Source of the DNA: Aedes albopictus | Taxonomy: Eukaryota; Arthropoda; Insecta; Diptera; Culicidae | Direction of reading: 5' to 3' | Length of the DNA stretch: 64,000 nt | Assembly (NCBI RefSeq): GCF_035046485.1 | Contig: NC_085136.1 | Span: 293,051,080 to 293,115,079 of the forward strand | Part shown: in pieces, positions 1 through 10,864 of the stretch | Position numbering within the stretch: position 1 is the stretch's first letter | How the letters are laid out: each line of letters opens with the position of its first letter | Program-made: the position numbers and the translations under genes | The notes under the pieces: generated by a model | Databases searched by the model: none | What the model was told of the DNA's origin: nothing | The model's input: only the letters and a program-made list of their open reading frames with translations

Positions 1-1600
1 ATTCTGGAAGTAACTTCCGAGAATCTTTCATTGGTACCCGAGTATGGCCCAGACGCAGGAGTATATCGGCAATAGCTGGCCAACTGGCGCTATTAAACGC
101 ATTCCTTACATCTAGAGTCACTACTGCACAGTAGTGAATACCCCTTCTTTTTCGCTGGAGAGCTATCTAGGCGGTTTTTGTAACCGACAGGATACCGTCT
201 ACGATTGACTTCCCCTTCCGGAAGCCGAACTGGCTGTTTTAGAGACCATTTACACCGACGGTGTGCCTCATTATTCTATCGAGGATGATTTATTCGAGCA
301 CCTTCCCCGGTCTATATGCCGACGAGTCTCCGGGTGGTTTCCCATCCTTTGGCAATAGAACCAGGCTCTGCCTCTTCCGAACTTCTGGGAAAACTACCTC
401 GTCCAGGCAGGCATTTCGGCATAGCAGGGCTGCAAATCTCGGGAGCCTCTGCCATAGCTACTCCGTCCGGACTTGAGGCCTTACCTACGCTAAGGGACTT
501 TGCTATCCCCGCCAGTTGCTCATTAGTGATCCTCCTCATCGCCATCCCTAGTCCCCAGCTGTCCTATGAAAGGAGACCAAGGACTAGGATCATGACGCGG
601 AGAAAGCCACTCGATGATCCCCACTAAAATCTCTGGAGACTGCTCTATAGGAGACATTACAGCTGTTGTCTTGATCATCACGATCCTGTAGGCTTCATCC
701 CACGGATTCGCAATGGCACTCTAACAGAGACCCTCAAAGGAGGCCTTTTTGCTTGCTCTTATCTCAGTCTTCAGCCGCCGTTCGTTTCGCTCTTCCTCTG
801 ATCGTGCTCGCTGCATCTGCTGCCAAGCCCGTAGGCAGGCGCGGAGCAGGTCCATAATCGCTTGAGTCCATCAGTACGCTAGTCTCCCATTTTTAGGGTA
901 GGCTTGGCTAGGCATGACCGATTCGTAAGTACTCGAGAGCACCGCTACCAGCTCGTCGCCGTCTAAGCCGAGTAGGTTTCGCACACGGCGAAGCGCTTCC
1001 CTAAATACCCCTTCGTTAAAGGATGATGTCTACCTCCTGCGAGGACTTGGCCTTGGCCTAGCCGTCTCTTTCTCAACCCGCTGCCTGCTGGTGTTGTAGC
1101 CGATACTGTAGCGAACCGCCAGGTGATCGCTGTGAGCGTAGCTATCGTCTACTTTCCAGTTCGAACTACTTGTTAGGCCAGGACTACAAAAAGTAACGGC
1201 GATGTCGATAGCCAGATCGACAACTAGCATAGCCCAATACCTCTAGCAGGATCTCACCCCGCTGGTTCGTAAAACGACTTCTTCATTCCACGGCCCAGAC
1301 ATTGAAGTCCCCGGCTGTGACCGTCGGCCGTCGCCCTGTCAGCTCGGTGGTCATATATCCAGCATTTGCGTGAATACAGAAGAAGATCCCGTTTTCCTTG
1401 GCTGCGGGGAATTATCCATCGTCTATATCACCGCCATTTTTCCGGACTTATCCACGACCCAATTACCGTTACCGGTGGGTACTCAGTATGTGTCTGCTAT
1501 AATAACGATATCTGGCCCCCACTCAGCAACTGTTTGACACAGCAGATGCTTGGCTGCGTCACAGTGGTTCAGATTCAACTGCACTGTGAATTGACAACTA
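1..1600 (-). pseudogene. Decayed R1-like non-LTR retrotransposon, endonuclease plus reverse transcriptase
   Basis: Conceptual translation of the minus strand gives, in order, an APE-type endonuclease start (VQLNLNHCDAAKHLL near 1585, then WGPDIVIIADTY), a C-terminal endonuclease stretch (ALT-like region, CSPGL, DSYAHSDH near 1100-1200), the linker typical of R1-group ORF2 (PKNGRLAY near 890, then a basic RSEEERNERR segment), and the reverse transcriptase N-terminus (KASSPDG near 450, GFRKGKS near 215, LDVRNAFNSASW near 80-115). Reading needs several frame changes and crosses many stop codons, so it is a dead copy. It continues beyond base 1, where the catalytic YADD block would lie. The AFNSASW form of RT block A is characteristic of the R1/LOA side of the I superfamily; the exact clade is uncertain. 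Confidence 0.88.
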
Positions 1601-1619
1601 TGGCTCATCCAAAGGCCGT

Positions 1620-2465
1620 GCACTTTGGAGTTGCCTCGGCCTCGAAGCTTGCTGATCACGGATCACTTCCCTTGTACGAGTATGTCTGATTTAGTGTTCG
1701 TCAGCTTCCAGATCCTTGACATCGCTCCTCATAGCCTTCAATACATCCTAGTACTTGGACTCCTCTGTCTGGAAGACGATCGCATCACTATTCTCGTGCT
1801 TGGCACCTGTCCTCCTACTTTTCCTTGGCCTGGTGTTCCTGCGCTCCTATTCTTCCGACTTTTTCCCCCTATTATTCTTCTTCTTTCTTTCCACCAGGGG
1901 CCAGGGAGTGTTCACCCTCTCAGTTCACCCTAACCTGTGTTGGCTGAGGACCTTTAAATAGTGTTATCCCACTGTTCCTTTAGATCCGGGATGGACCGGC
2001 CTTTCAGACCCACCATTCCCAGTTTTCCGGAAGGCCTGGCTGGGGTCCGACTTACCGGCATTACTGCTCTTCATATTGGGGATTAACAACCTCCGTGCTT
2101 TGTCAGTGCTCCTCACCTGACGGTTACCTCAAACGCTTTTAAAACGGATAGCGTATGCAATCGCATCCGGCGTACTCTAAGAGCTTCCCGTGAATACGAA
2201 GGCCTTCGCCTAGGTAGGTATCAGTAGGTCAGCGCCAGCGGCACGTCTGAGAAGACTTAGGCATCTTCAAATCCACGAGCTCTGCCTTTGCCGGAGTTGC
2301 CGTGAGTTTATCTTGGTTCTGCTTGGCCATCATCATTGCCTCATGAAGTCTCATCAGGTCCCTACTGATGTTAGACTTCGAGGACGCAAAGTCAATAATG
2401 AAGTCTAGCTGCTGCGCATCAATCTTCATTGAATTCATGACCCTCATCAACCACGCTTCATCCAT
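1620..2465 (-). pseudogene. ORF1 (gag-like) remnant of the same R1-like LINE
   Basis: The minus strand starts with ATG at 2465 and encodes about 75 residues (MDEAWLMRVMNSMKIDAQQL..., ASSKSNISRDLMRLHEAMMM) that read as a helical/coiled-coil ORF1 N-terminus. After a break, 1690-1960 gives a basic stretch rich in Arg and Lys and then AIVFQTEESKY, an in-frame stop, and DVLKAMRSDVKDLEADE, which resembles the 'ADVLKELR' region of R1-group ORF1 proteins. No CCHC zinc knuckles are recognisable. It sits immediately 5' of the endonuclease remnant in the same orientation, as expected for ORF1 followed by ORF2. Function when intact: RNA binding and chaperoning of the element's transcript. Here it is interrupted and non-functional. 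Confidence 0.7.
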
Positions 2466-2519
2466 GACCTTTTCCGACACAGATGAAGTTAAAGCTCATG
2501 TTACCAAAAAAAACAACAC

Positions 2520-2945
2520 ACGCTTACTTGATACTTGATGGGCTACAACTCGAAGCAGTGAGTTGACGCCGACTGTGGCATTCGCCTTCACTGCTCTCGG
2601 TCCTGGGTCAATCGCTTCCAGTAGCTCTGAACGTTTAGAGTCCCTAAGTTCTTCTCAACTGCAAAACGTCAACGTATGCACGGCCTTTCACGAAGTTGGC
2701 GGTCCCTTCCTGGTTCTCTGCTGATTACGGTTTTAGCTTGTCGTTCCTCCGGCATGTTATCTACGTTGCCAGCCCACCGCAGTCTACCTTGTTATATTCG
2801 CTTCACTTTATGCATCTTTTTATATACTTGGTACAATATAGTAGCTCATGGGACGCAGCCAGATGCCGATTTATGACCGAGTATTGTTCGAAACACTTTA
2901 TGTTCGAAGACCCCGAAGGCTCTTTGATGAACTTAATTCAACGTC
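2520..2945 (-). pseudogene. 3' end fragment of an RTE-like LINE
   Basis: The minus strand matches, in order, the 3' part of the plus-strand LINE fragment at 34.5-34.92 kb in this window. Both share the block reading 'GGCGTNNACTCACTGCTWCGAG' in degenerate form, the segment after it with a (T/C)GGTCC run, and the cluster encoding a GRP-type Arg-rich stretch. It encodes the extreme C-terminus of a reverse-transcriptase polyprotein plus a short 3' UTR, with frameshifts. The terminal 3' sequence near 2525 (minus strand) is ATCAAGTA-like, as at 34.91 kb. It abuts the R1-like ORF1 remnant, so one was inserted beside or into the other. Non-functional. Confidence 0.55.
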
Positions 2946-2969
2946 CACAATTTGTTTTTTTTTTTTGAG

Positions 2970-5900
2970 AAATTTTACTAAGAATTCATGATGATGAATG
3001 ACTAAGGATTACTACGTAAGTTCTTTTCGTTCAGAAAATATTCGTAAGGTTTTTCTTAACCATCGAGGCAGTTCTTAAGAAATTCCCATATGGAAAATCC
3101 TCCAGCGATTTTTTTCAAAAATTTCTTTTGAATGGTTTTAGAAAGGTTTTTAGTGATTTTTTCGGAAATTAGTCCACAGGTTCCTCCATAAACTTCTCCA
3201 AGGAGTTGAATATATTATCTTTTGGATTTTTTAAAAGAGATTTTCGAATTTCCATGAGTTCTTATACAAAATCTTTCGAAGATTCCTTCCATAAATTCCT
3301 GCAGAAATTCTCCCATAAATAACTTCAGAATTAACCAAGGTATCCTTAAAAAAATCTCCCAGGGAAATTCTTTTTTTAAATTTTAAATCTTTCCGTTTTT
3401 TCCGAAAACTTCTCAATGAAATAATCCATAGATTTCTTTAGGTATTGTTCCAAGGAGCCTTAGAAAATCTTCCAAGGGTTCTTTTCAGAAAATCTTCAAC
3501 GGATTTCTTCATAAATTTCTACAGTTTTTTTTTTCAGAAAATATTTCATGAAGAATTCTTTTAGAATTTCTTCGGAAATTCCACAAGAGTTTCCTTTAGA
3601 TACTCTTCTAGGGCTTCCTTCAGGAATATCTGAAATGATTGCCCAAGAAATCCACCCTTGAAGATTCCCCCAGAAGTTTCTCTATTCTTTCGAAAATCCT
3701 ACGGTGTTTTTTTTTAGAATTTTCCAGGGATTTTCCCAACAAATCTCTAGCAACTTCTTCAGAAAATCAGAAATTTTTCAGAAGTTTCTTCGCAGTATTC
3801 TGCAAAAATCTTCAAAAAGATTCATATCCATAGTTTCGTCTGAAAGTTTTTCAGGAATTCCTGCAGGAAATCTGCCAGGGAATCAAGAAACTGTTCCTTT
3901 GGATTTTTTAAGAGTTTCTTAAGAAATCCGCCCAGGCAACCTTTCTGAAAATATTCCAGGAAGTGCTTAACGAATATTTTCAAGGTTATTTTTTTTTATT
4001 TTTTTCCAAGGGTTATGTATAAGAAATTTCTTCAGGTGATTCTGTAAGAAATCCCTTCCTGCCCTTAGGATTGCATCAGAAATTTCTTCAGAAATATATG
4101 CTAAAACTCTTCCATGAATGAGTGTAGAATTAGCATTTAAGTTAAAATACACATTAATAAAAATGAAAAAAAAAAAAATCTTCCTGAATTCAGTCAACTT
4201 ACTTCTAGGTTTCCTTAAGAATATTCTCCAAGAATCCTATTAGAAAATCTGCCATGGATTCGTGAGGGAAAAATATGAGTTTAGCCAACGTCACAATAAG
4301 AACTACCTGAGAAATACAGAAGAGATCCGTCGTCACTCAAATAACACATAGAACTGAAAATTCTACTCACTGCTGGCTTACTAGTTGTAAATATTGTGTA
4401 GCATTTCCAGCAATCCAGCATCGTATATTTGTGGATGATGGAAACCGTGCTCTTAAAAAATCGCCTAAATGTGCTTCCATTTCACCTTAACATTTTCCTA
4501 CAGGGTTAAAAAAAAATGAAATTCACAATTGGATTTTTTTTTCGGGGATTCTTCAAAAAATCTTCCAGGGATTCATAAAAACAATCCTGTAGGGTAGCCC
4601 TAGGAGTTTCTCAAAGGATTTTCTATTAAATCTTCCAAGGACAAATTTTAATTACCTAAAAATTCCTCCACGATTTTTTTTTCAATAATTCCTCCCGAGT
4701 TTCTTTTGGAAATTCCTCTACAGATTGGTCAGGAAAGCTATCGAAGGATTCTTTAGAAAAAAAACCTTGCATATATTTTCTCAACAATTCTTCCATGAGT
4801 TTCCTTAGCAAATATTCAATAGATTCGCAAAAGAATTTTTACAGGATTTTTTTTAAGTTGTATTGATTCCATGGTAAACTACTGCAGCGATTTCTTCAGA
4901 AAATCTTCTAGAGATTCTTTGAAATTTTTTTCTGGAAATTTTCTCAAAAACCCAAAAACAAAATCTTTCATAGATTTTTTTTAGAATTTATATAAGAAAA
5001 TCTTTGGTTTTTCTTAGAGCTCCTTTAGAAAATCTTTCACGAATTCCTTCCGAAAGTGCTATCTGTCCTTAGAAAATCATCCTGGGAATTCTTTAAAAAA
5101 ATTTCTCCACTATTATTTGAACCATATGATGTAGTGAAGCTACTTTTGTAAGTTAGCGACTTGTTTTTTTTTTTTTCAAATATTCCTCTGGAACTTTTTT
5201 AAATTAATCTTCCATGGATTCTGTCAAAGATTCATCCAGCAGTTTCTCGAGAAAATCATGAATACGGAATCCTCTCATAAATTTCTCAGAGTTCACCATC
5301 TGTTTTTTTAATTTCAAAATAAGTTTCAGAAATTATTGTATGGATATTTTAATAGAATAAAAAAAAATCCTTCAAAGTCACCATCTGAAATTTATCCAAG
5401 GTTAGCTTGTTAAAAATTCTCCAGGAGAGTTTTCTCCAGAAATTTCGCAAGGAACCCATTTTAGAAAAAAAATCTAAAGTGCTCCATGGATTTCTTAAGT
5501 TACTTCTTCAATTATTTCTAGAATTATTCATGCTTTTTTTTTCTTAAAATCTTGCAAGGAAACTTTCAGAAATGTTTGCGGCGGATTAGCAACTACGAAT
5601 TATTGAATGAATGGGGCAGTATTTATTTCTTCCGAATACTGAGAGCATAGAGTTGACAAGATAATATCTCAAGAATAGAACAAGCTCTTCATAGCAAATT
5701 TTGAATGAATTCCTGAAAGATTTTTATAGGAATATCTTAAACATTTTCTCAAAAAAAAAAAACACTTCTAAAAATCGTGTGAACATTCTTGGAGTACTAA
5801 AGGAGTCTTAGGGAGTAGTTTCAGAAGGAAATAATGGTGGAATTTTAAAATAAATTTCCGAAGGAATCTATAAGGTACTTTTTGAATTTACGATGAAAAT

Positions 5901-7515
5901 CTGGTCAAATTTCAAAGGAAGAACTCTTGAAACAATCCCTGAAAAAAATTTCAAAGTAATCCCAGGGCAGTTCCTGAAGAATTCAAAGGAAGCTTTTCTG
6001 AGAAAAATCATGGAGAAATATCTAAAAAAAAATCATGGGAAACTTATCGTGGAATTCCCAAAAAATCTGAGGAGATAAAGGGAATAGATAAAATGATCGG
6101 GACAGGTAAAATTTTCACTTTTCATAAAATGTTCAAGTAGCTGTAACTTTTTGAAAAATGCATCGAATATTCTCAAATTTTTACTGTAAGCTCATCAACT
6201 AGTGGTGTATCAGTGGTCAAAAAGATCGGACCATTCTCCAAGAAGTTATAAAGATTCTTGAAAAAGGTATAATCCCTTAAACAATTACTTAAAAAAAAAA
6301 CCACTTCCAAAATCGTGAGAATATTTATCCTTGGAGTACTAAAGGAGTCTTAGGGAGTAATTTCAGAAGGAATTCACGGTGGAATTTTTAAATGAATTTT
6401 CGAAGATATCTGCAAGGTACTTTATGAATTCACGAAGAAACATCTGGTCAAATTACAATGGATATCTCCGGAGAAACTCTTGTAACAATCCCTGGAAGAA
6501 TATTTAAAGTAATCCCAGGGCAGTTCCTGACAAATTCAAAGAACTTTTTTCTGAAGAAATTCATGGAGGAATATCTAAGAAAACTCTTAGGAAATTTCTC
6601 GTGGAATTCCTAAAAGAATCTGATGAGATAGGTTTAGGGAAAAAATGCTTGAAAAATCCTAATTTCTGGAACTATTTATAAACGTGGATCTGTAAATATT
6701 CTTAGACAAATGTATTTTTTTTTGTTTAAGAACTTCGTAGGAAATATTTCTGGAAATATTTCAAATGAGTTGCAATACATAGAAACTTTGGAGGTGTTTC
6801 CAAAGGAATCTATGGAAATATTATTTCTACCGGTTCTGCAGAGAAATTTCTAAAGGAATAAAGGTTAATGTATGGCAGATTTTCTTAAGAATTATTTGGA
6901 GAAATTACTAAAAAATCTCTTTAAAAACTCTCTTGGAGGAATTTCTGACGAAATTTTTAGAGTTATTTTTCACGCAAACCGTGGAAGATTTTGTAAAAGA
7001 AATCCTTGAGAATTCGAATCCTCGAAAGATGTTTTGAAAGAATCCCTGGGAGAATTTGTGAATAAATTCTTGAAAGATTTTGTGCGGGCGTGCTTGCACA
7101 AATTTCCGGAGAAATCTTTAGAGTAATTTCTGAACAAACCCCTGGAAAAAATCCATTCCGGTAGTCGTTAGTTGTTTGGAGGCTTTTGACAAAAAGGAGC
7201 GGGTAGCTGCGCTTTTCCGGGTGTCAGTGGCTGTCGCCATAGTATCAAGAGGAAGTTTGGAAGGACTTTAGACGAGTTTGCAAGACAATTTAAAAAATCG
7301 TTGGAAGAATTTCAGAGGAATTTTGAATTTTGAAAGAAGTATTGTGAAATATCTTGAGGAAACCTTTTCACTGGAACTTTTGAAGATATTCCTGAAGTAA
7401 ATTTCATTGGAAAATCATTTGAAAGAATCCGAGAAGGAATTCTTGCAGGCATTTGGAAAAAATCTTTGGAGATATTTCTGTAGAAAAACCTGGAGAAATT
7501 TATGAAATAATATTT
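2970..7515. repeat. Degenerate GGAATTCC-type repeat block 1
   Basis: AT-rich sequence in which short diverged units around TTCCTCCAGGAAT recur every 12-30 bp. From about 2990 to 5560 the + strand is the CT version (TTCTTCAGAAAATC, TTCCACAAG). From about 5690 to 7510 it is the GA version (GAAATTTCTGGAG, AAGGAAT). The switch lies in a 130-bp unrelated stretch at 5560-5690. Many short ORFs here are by-products of the repeat. An unrelated insert with higher GC lies at about 7150-7260. This is the most decayed of the blocks in the window. Confidence 0.7.
5700..6640. repeat. Two-copy tandem duplication (~542 bp) inside block 1
   Basis: The segment starting with an A-run near 5750 and continuing through GGAGTACTAAAGGAGTCTTA (5791), TTTCAGAAGG and CCCAGGGCAGTTCCTGA (5960) to the GAATTCC motif near 6050 recurs from about 6290 with the same landmarks (6332, 6357, 6513, 6600). 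The copies are diverged by point changes and small indels. A ~170-bp stretch at 6080-6250 is part of the first unit or an insertion between them. Confidence 0.75.
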
Positions 7516-7650
7516 TGAGGACACATTGATATATGTTGATCTTACTGGCATTTATCAGATTCGCTGGAATGTCCAACATACAGAAACACTTGTAATTAGA
7601 AAGCACAGTATGTTGCTGATTGACAAATCGGGGGATGAATGTGTGAAAAA

Positions 7651-7722
7651 ATCACGCTCTGGTGGGATTCGAACTAATGACTTTGTATTCGTTAGACCGG
7701 TGCTTTATCCAACTAAGCCACA
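7651..7722 (-). repeat. tRNA-derived retroposon head (A and B box), minus strand
   Basis: On the minus strand TGGCTTAGTTGG (A box) is followed 30 nt later by AGTTCGAATCCCACC (B box), then a T-rich run. The acceptor-stem halves do not pair, so it is tRNA-derived but not a tRNA gene. It faces away from the related copy at 7848 with about 125 bp between them. Confidence 0.6.
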
Positions 7723-7847
7723 AAACAGGTAATGATACTGTGGTTTCTATTCCAATCCACAACACATCCGCGCCGAAAGAGAGATGATTTGTGAAAAAGG
7801 GGTGTTCATTGTGTGGGTTCAGTTCGGCTTTCTATTCCGCAGAATAA

Positions 7848-7926
7848 TTGGCTTAGCTGGTTAAGCGCCGGTCTAGCGAATACGGAGTCGTGGGTTCAAA
7901 TCTCACCAGAACGCGATTTTTTTTCA
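7848..7926 (+). repeat. tRNA-derived retroposon head (A and B box), plus strand
   Basis: TGGCTTAGCTGG (A box) at 7849-7860 and GGGTTCAAATCTCAC (B box) at 7892-7906 are followed by CAGAACGCG and a T-run. The 5' flank CTTTCTATTCCGCAGAAT is shared with the copy at 9538 (CTTTCTGCTCCACAGAAT), so the repeat unit begins upstream of the tRNA-like part. No acceptor stem can form. Confidence 0.6.
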
Positions 7927-8431
7927 CAAATTCATTTCTCAATTAGCCACCTAATCAACATTCTGTGCCTTCTTATTACAAGTTCTTCCGTATATCTAGA
8001 GGAATTTCTGAAACCGTTCCTGGTTGAATTTCTAATTGAATCTCTAGAAGATATCTATCTAACAGAGATTTTCAGGTTTAATGGCGCCAATTTCTTGGCC
8101 ACGGAGCTCAGGCGGAGAAGTTACCAATACCATAAACGATATTTTTTCTTACATGTGGAGATACAAAAACATGTTATATTTACCAGGGCTGTTTTTCTTT
8201 GTTTTTGTTTTGCTTCAATCACTTATGGTTCGCATTCGACTTTATTGAATAATATCTACAAAAATTATGCTACATTAACCTTTTTTTTTAATTTGTATCG
8301 TTTTCTTCGTTTTGCTTTGAATTATTTTTACGGATACTATTCAAATAACATGATACCTTGCCTGATACACGCTCAGAAAACCGTTATAATAAACGTGAAC
8401 AAACAAACGCAAATATGAGAACAAGCAAATA
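7927..8431. other. AT-rich spacer, no recognised feature
   Basis: Open frames cross this region but show no conserved domain, and the codon content follows base composition. I see no repeat family or regulatory element that I can name. Confidence 0.4.
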
Positions 8432-8506
8432 TACACCGTGAACTGGAACTAGTTCCAGCTGTCAATATGGGCGTTCTAGAAAACGTGAAATCTAGTTCAC
8501 GGTGTA
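8432..8506. mobile_element. Very short MITE-like hairpin (75 bp)
   Basis: Terminal inverted repeats TACACCGTGAACT and AGTTCACGGTGTA bound the 75-bp segment, with an internal GGAACTAGTTCC palindrome. The TA dinucleotides at both ends would fit a TA target-site duplication. Confidence 0.55.
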
Positions 8507-8941
8507 CATTACTTATTGTTGTTATCGTTGCTATGCATAGTTCCCGTTTGTTCCCGTTGCCGTGATTGGGAGTGCACGTATATGGGAACGGATTTTTTGC
8601 GTGTACATATGTATTATTCTTATGTCTATGTGCACCCAAACATATTCGAGAAGCATATAGGCAGCTTTTTCATATTCAGCAGGACGAAATAAAATTGTTA
8701 ATAAGAGCGCTTTTGAAAATAAGGTTTTTATTTTACTGAAGAGCTGATTACTCTGTAAGTAACGATTACACCTCTGGTCCTAAGTCTTTTCTGGATTTCT
8801 TCAAAAAGTCCATTGAAGATTACGTTAGAAACTTCTTCATGCATCAGAAACTCTTCCCATGTTTCTTTCGAAAATTCTTTCAGTTGTTTCTTCCTTAATT
8901 ATTGTGGTGATTCCTTCAATATTTCTTATATTGTTTTTTTG

Positions 8942-9162
8942 TGGAGTCGCGTAGACGTGCGGTTAGGGTCACCAAGCTTCTATCCGGACCATGCTATGGG
9001 GTGAGGGTTCGATTCCCGCTCCGGGCGATGAAACTTTTCGTGAGGATAGTTTCTTTTCCGTATCCACTGGTGTGCATGCTCTGTGTGTCCCTTGTCTAGT
9101 GTTAAGTTTCATTCAATCTGTACAGCCTCTTGCTGAAGACGACGTCCACGTCTTTTTTTAAC
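8942..9162 (+). mobile_element. tRNA-derived SINE, complete head with 3' body
   Basis: A tRNA-like 5' region has a perfect RNA polymerase III B box (GGTTCGATTCC at 9006-9016). It is followed by a ~140-bp body (GATGAAACTTTTCGTGAGG, CTGGTGTGCATGCTCTG, GCTGAAGACGACGTCCACG) ending in a T-rich tail at about 9156. This is the usual SINE layout: Pol III head, unrelated body, simple tail. I recognise the body as a repeated Aedes sequence but do not name the family. Target-site duplications are not clear in the T-rich flanks. Confidence 0.75.
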
Positions 9163-9537
9163 AAACTTACCCAGGAATTCTACAGGAACTATTGCAAAAT
9201 CTCGTCGGAAGTGTCCAACAATTCTTTGGTGTTTCCACTTGAAATTCCCCTATGAACTCACAGATCCAGTCATGTTTTTTTTTCAGTGATTTCAAGAATT
9301 CATCCAGAGATTTCTTCAAAAAATAGAGTTTTTTCAAGAATTCTTGCAGGAATTCTTCCCTGTACCTTCACGATGCCTATTGAGTAGTGGATTCTCACTA
9401 TTCCAACATTCATTGTAGTAAACTCTGTGGACTTTACTTCGGAATGGATGCTACAAGTAGTAAAATGTGTCATGTTTTATTCATACGATCCATTGACTTC
9501 AGGTTGACTTTCTGCTCCACAGAATCGTTATAAGTTC
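9163..9537. other. Spacer with weak GGAATTCC-type repeats
   Basis: A few units of the CT-type degenerate repeat (near 9165-9200 and 9290-9350) lie within otherwise featureless AT-rich sequence. Confidence 0.4.
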
Positions 9538-9622
9538 TATGGTGTAGTCTGTTAACGCACTCTTTCAAACGGGTTGAGATGTCGTGAGTTCAAATCCCAT
9601 TAGAGCTACGGTTTTTTTTTTT
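9538..9622 (+). repeat. tRNA-derived retroposon head, third copy
   Basis: TGGTGTAGTCTGTTAACGC (A box region) and GAGTTCAAATCCCAT (B box) are followed by a pure T-run at 9612-9622. The 5' flank shares CTTTCTGCTCCACAGAAT with the copy at 7848. The same acceptor-stem failure is seen, so this is not a tRNA gene. Confidence 0.55.
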
Positions 9623-10054
9623 AATTCTTTACATCTCAATCTGTATATTTTTCAATACATTTGTACCTTATCAGTAGGTTACCCGAAAACTCAAGGAAAA
9701 ACCAATACACTGACAATCCCATCCATAGATGCGTAGGACATGTCCCACCTGTCTTACAAACGCCTTTCTCCTCTGCTTCAATATTTACCCTAAGCGCAAT
9801 TTGTAAGAGTAAGGCATAGTACACAATTATGTCTTAGTTCAATTAATAATGCTTTTAGTGAAGTAATGATATTATTGTTACACTCGTCTGATGAAAAGCT
9901 ACGTCGAAATAAATCGATGCGTTTAATTTCCGATAAAAAAGAAAAACGTTTCTCGGTACCAGAACCTTCATCATCTCAAGACGATGAACTGCTACGTGCG
10001 GCATATACAACAGTACCTTTCCCCATCATTATTTTCCCATTTTCCACATGTAGG

Positions 10055-10084
10055 TACTAACTCCATATTATTTTCCCATTCCAG
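10055..10084 (+). promoter_or_regulatory. Branch point and 3' splice site of the receptor exon
   Basis: A consensus branch sequence TACTAAC (10055-10061) is followed by a pyrimidine-rich stretch (TTATTTTCCCATTCC) and AG at 10083-10084. Spacing from branch A to AG is about 24 nt, normal for insects. It implies a non-coding upstream exon outside or earlier in the window, and an exon spanning 10085-10864. Confidence 0.6.
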
Positions 10085-10529
10085 GGCGAACCGGCGTGCT
10101 TCGTAACGAATATCATGTGTTTGCACCGGGTGGCCTTCAGTAGTAGTACTGGGAGCACCTCGCCACGCCGCCGCTCTGCGATAAGTGTCTCATGTGGGGA
10201 GGAAAAAGCAAAAGGAAGCACTCGTCGTCGCAAGTGAAAAAGTAATAATAATTTAATTACCGTCATAATTAGAGCTAAGAGTGTGCAATAAATACCAAGC
10301 AAGAAGAAGAAGAAAGTCGAAGGAAAGTGAGAATCCGGAGGAAGTACCGTGCTCGAGTCAAACGGTGAAGCTCTTACGTGTGAATGTGTGGGAATCGTTT
10401 TGGGGGTTGGTTCTAAGAAAGTGTGCGGGGGGGATCGTCGGTTGTAAATAGATAAATCGCGTGTGTCAAGGCGAGCAAGTGAAGTTCAATGGCTGTGGCA
10501 GGAAGCACGAAGCCGGCAGAAACGTGTTG
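10085..10529 (+). promoter_or_regulatory. 5' untranslated leader with four upstream ORFs
   Basis: The leader upstream of the receptor start contains ATG-initiated ORFs at 10115-10237 (40 codons), 10192-10245 (17 codons, overlapping the first in another frame), 10384-10416 (10 codons) and 10489-10530 (13 codons). The last one ends in TGATG, where its stop codon TGA (10528-10530) shares one base with the receptor ATG (10530-10532). Such leaders usually reduce translation or make it depend on reinitiation. That consequence is inferred; the ORFs are seen. Confidence 0.65.
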
Positions 10530-10864
10530 ATGGCCCTCAGAGCAATGCTGGCCGGAGCGGAGATGGTCCCCAAGCCGGTCACGGCGGTCACGCTGGATCC
10601 ATTACTGACGGTGGCAAGCTCATCGTTACCCTACCAGTACCACGGGGGCAACGGAACGGTTTCGTCTCCCGTAACGCCCACCCTGACGGATCTGATCACG
10701 ACTGCCAACGGGACTACGACGGCACTCTCCAACCCGGACGAAGACCGCTTCCTGGAGGTGGGCGTACTGTGTATGAAAAGTTTAATCTTCGGATCGATCA
10801 TCATCGGGGCTGTGCTAGGCAATGCACTCGTTATCATATCGGTGCACAAAAATAGGAAACTAAG
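10530..10864 (+). CDS. Beta-adrenergic-like octopamine receptor, first coding exon (partial)
   Basis: This encodes the N-terminus of a rhodopsin-family amine GPCR: about 75 extracellular residues, then helix 1. Octopamine receptors of this type couple to Gs and raise cAMP in insect neurons and muscle. From ATG 10530 (the first in-frame ATG after the stop at 10449-10451) the exon encodes 111 residues and two bases. NGT glycosylation sites lie at residues 41 and 60. Helix 1 spans residues ~78-105 with GNALVI (97-102, the conserved Asn 1.50), followed by SVHKNRKLR. GAVLGNALVIISV plus NRKLR closely matches insect Oct-beta receptors; dopamine and tyramine receptors differ here. The exon stops at AG|GTAAGT (donor at 10865) in phase 2, inside the Arg codon, and no ITNYFVVSLA exon follows in the window. 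Which paralogue (beta-2 or beta-3) is unresolved. Confidence 0.85.

Noticed and set aside
7813..8418. 201-codon + ORF
   Set aside because: It begins inside a tRNA-derived retroposon and runs through AT-rich sequence; Phe/Ile/Asn/Tyr richness reflects base composition.
7651..9611. tRNA genes at 7651, 7848 and 9538
   Set aside because: A and B boxes are present but acceptor stems do not pair; these are tRNA-derived retroposons.
10461..10529. Upstream start of the receptor frame at 10461
   Set aside because: That codon is GTG. The first in-frame ATG is 10530, preceded by a stop at 10449-10451.
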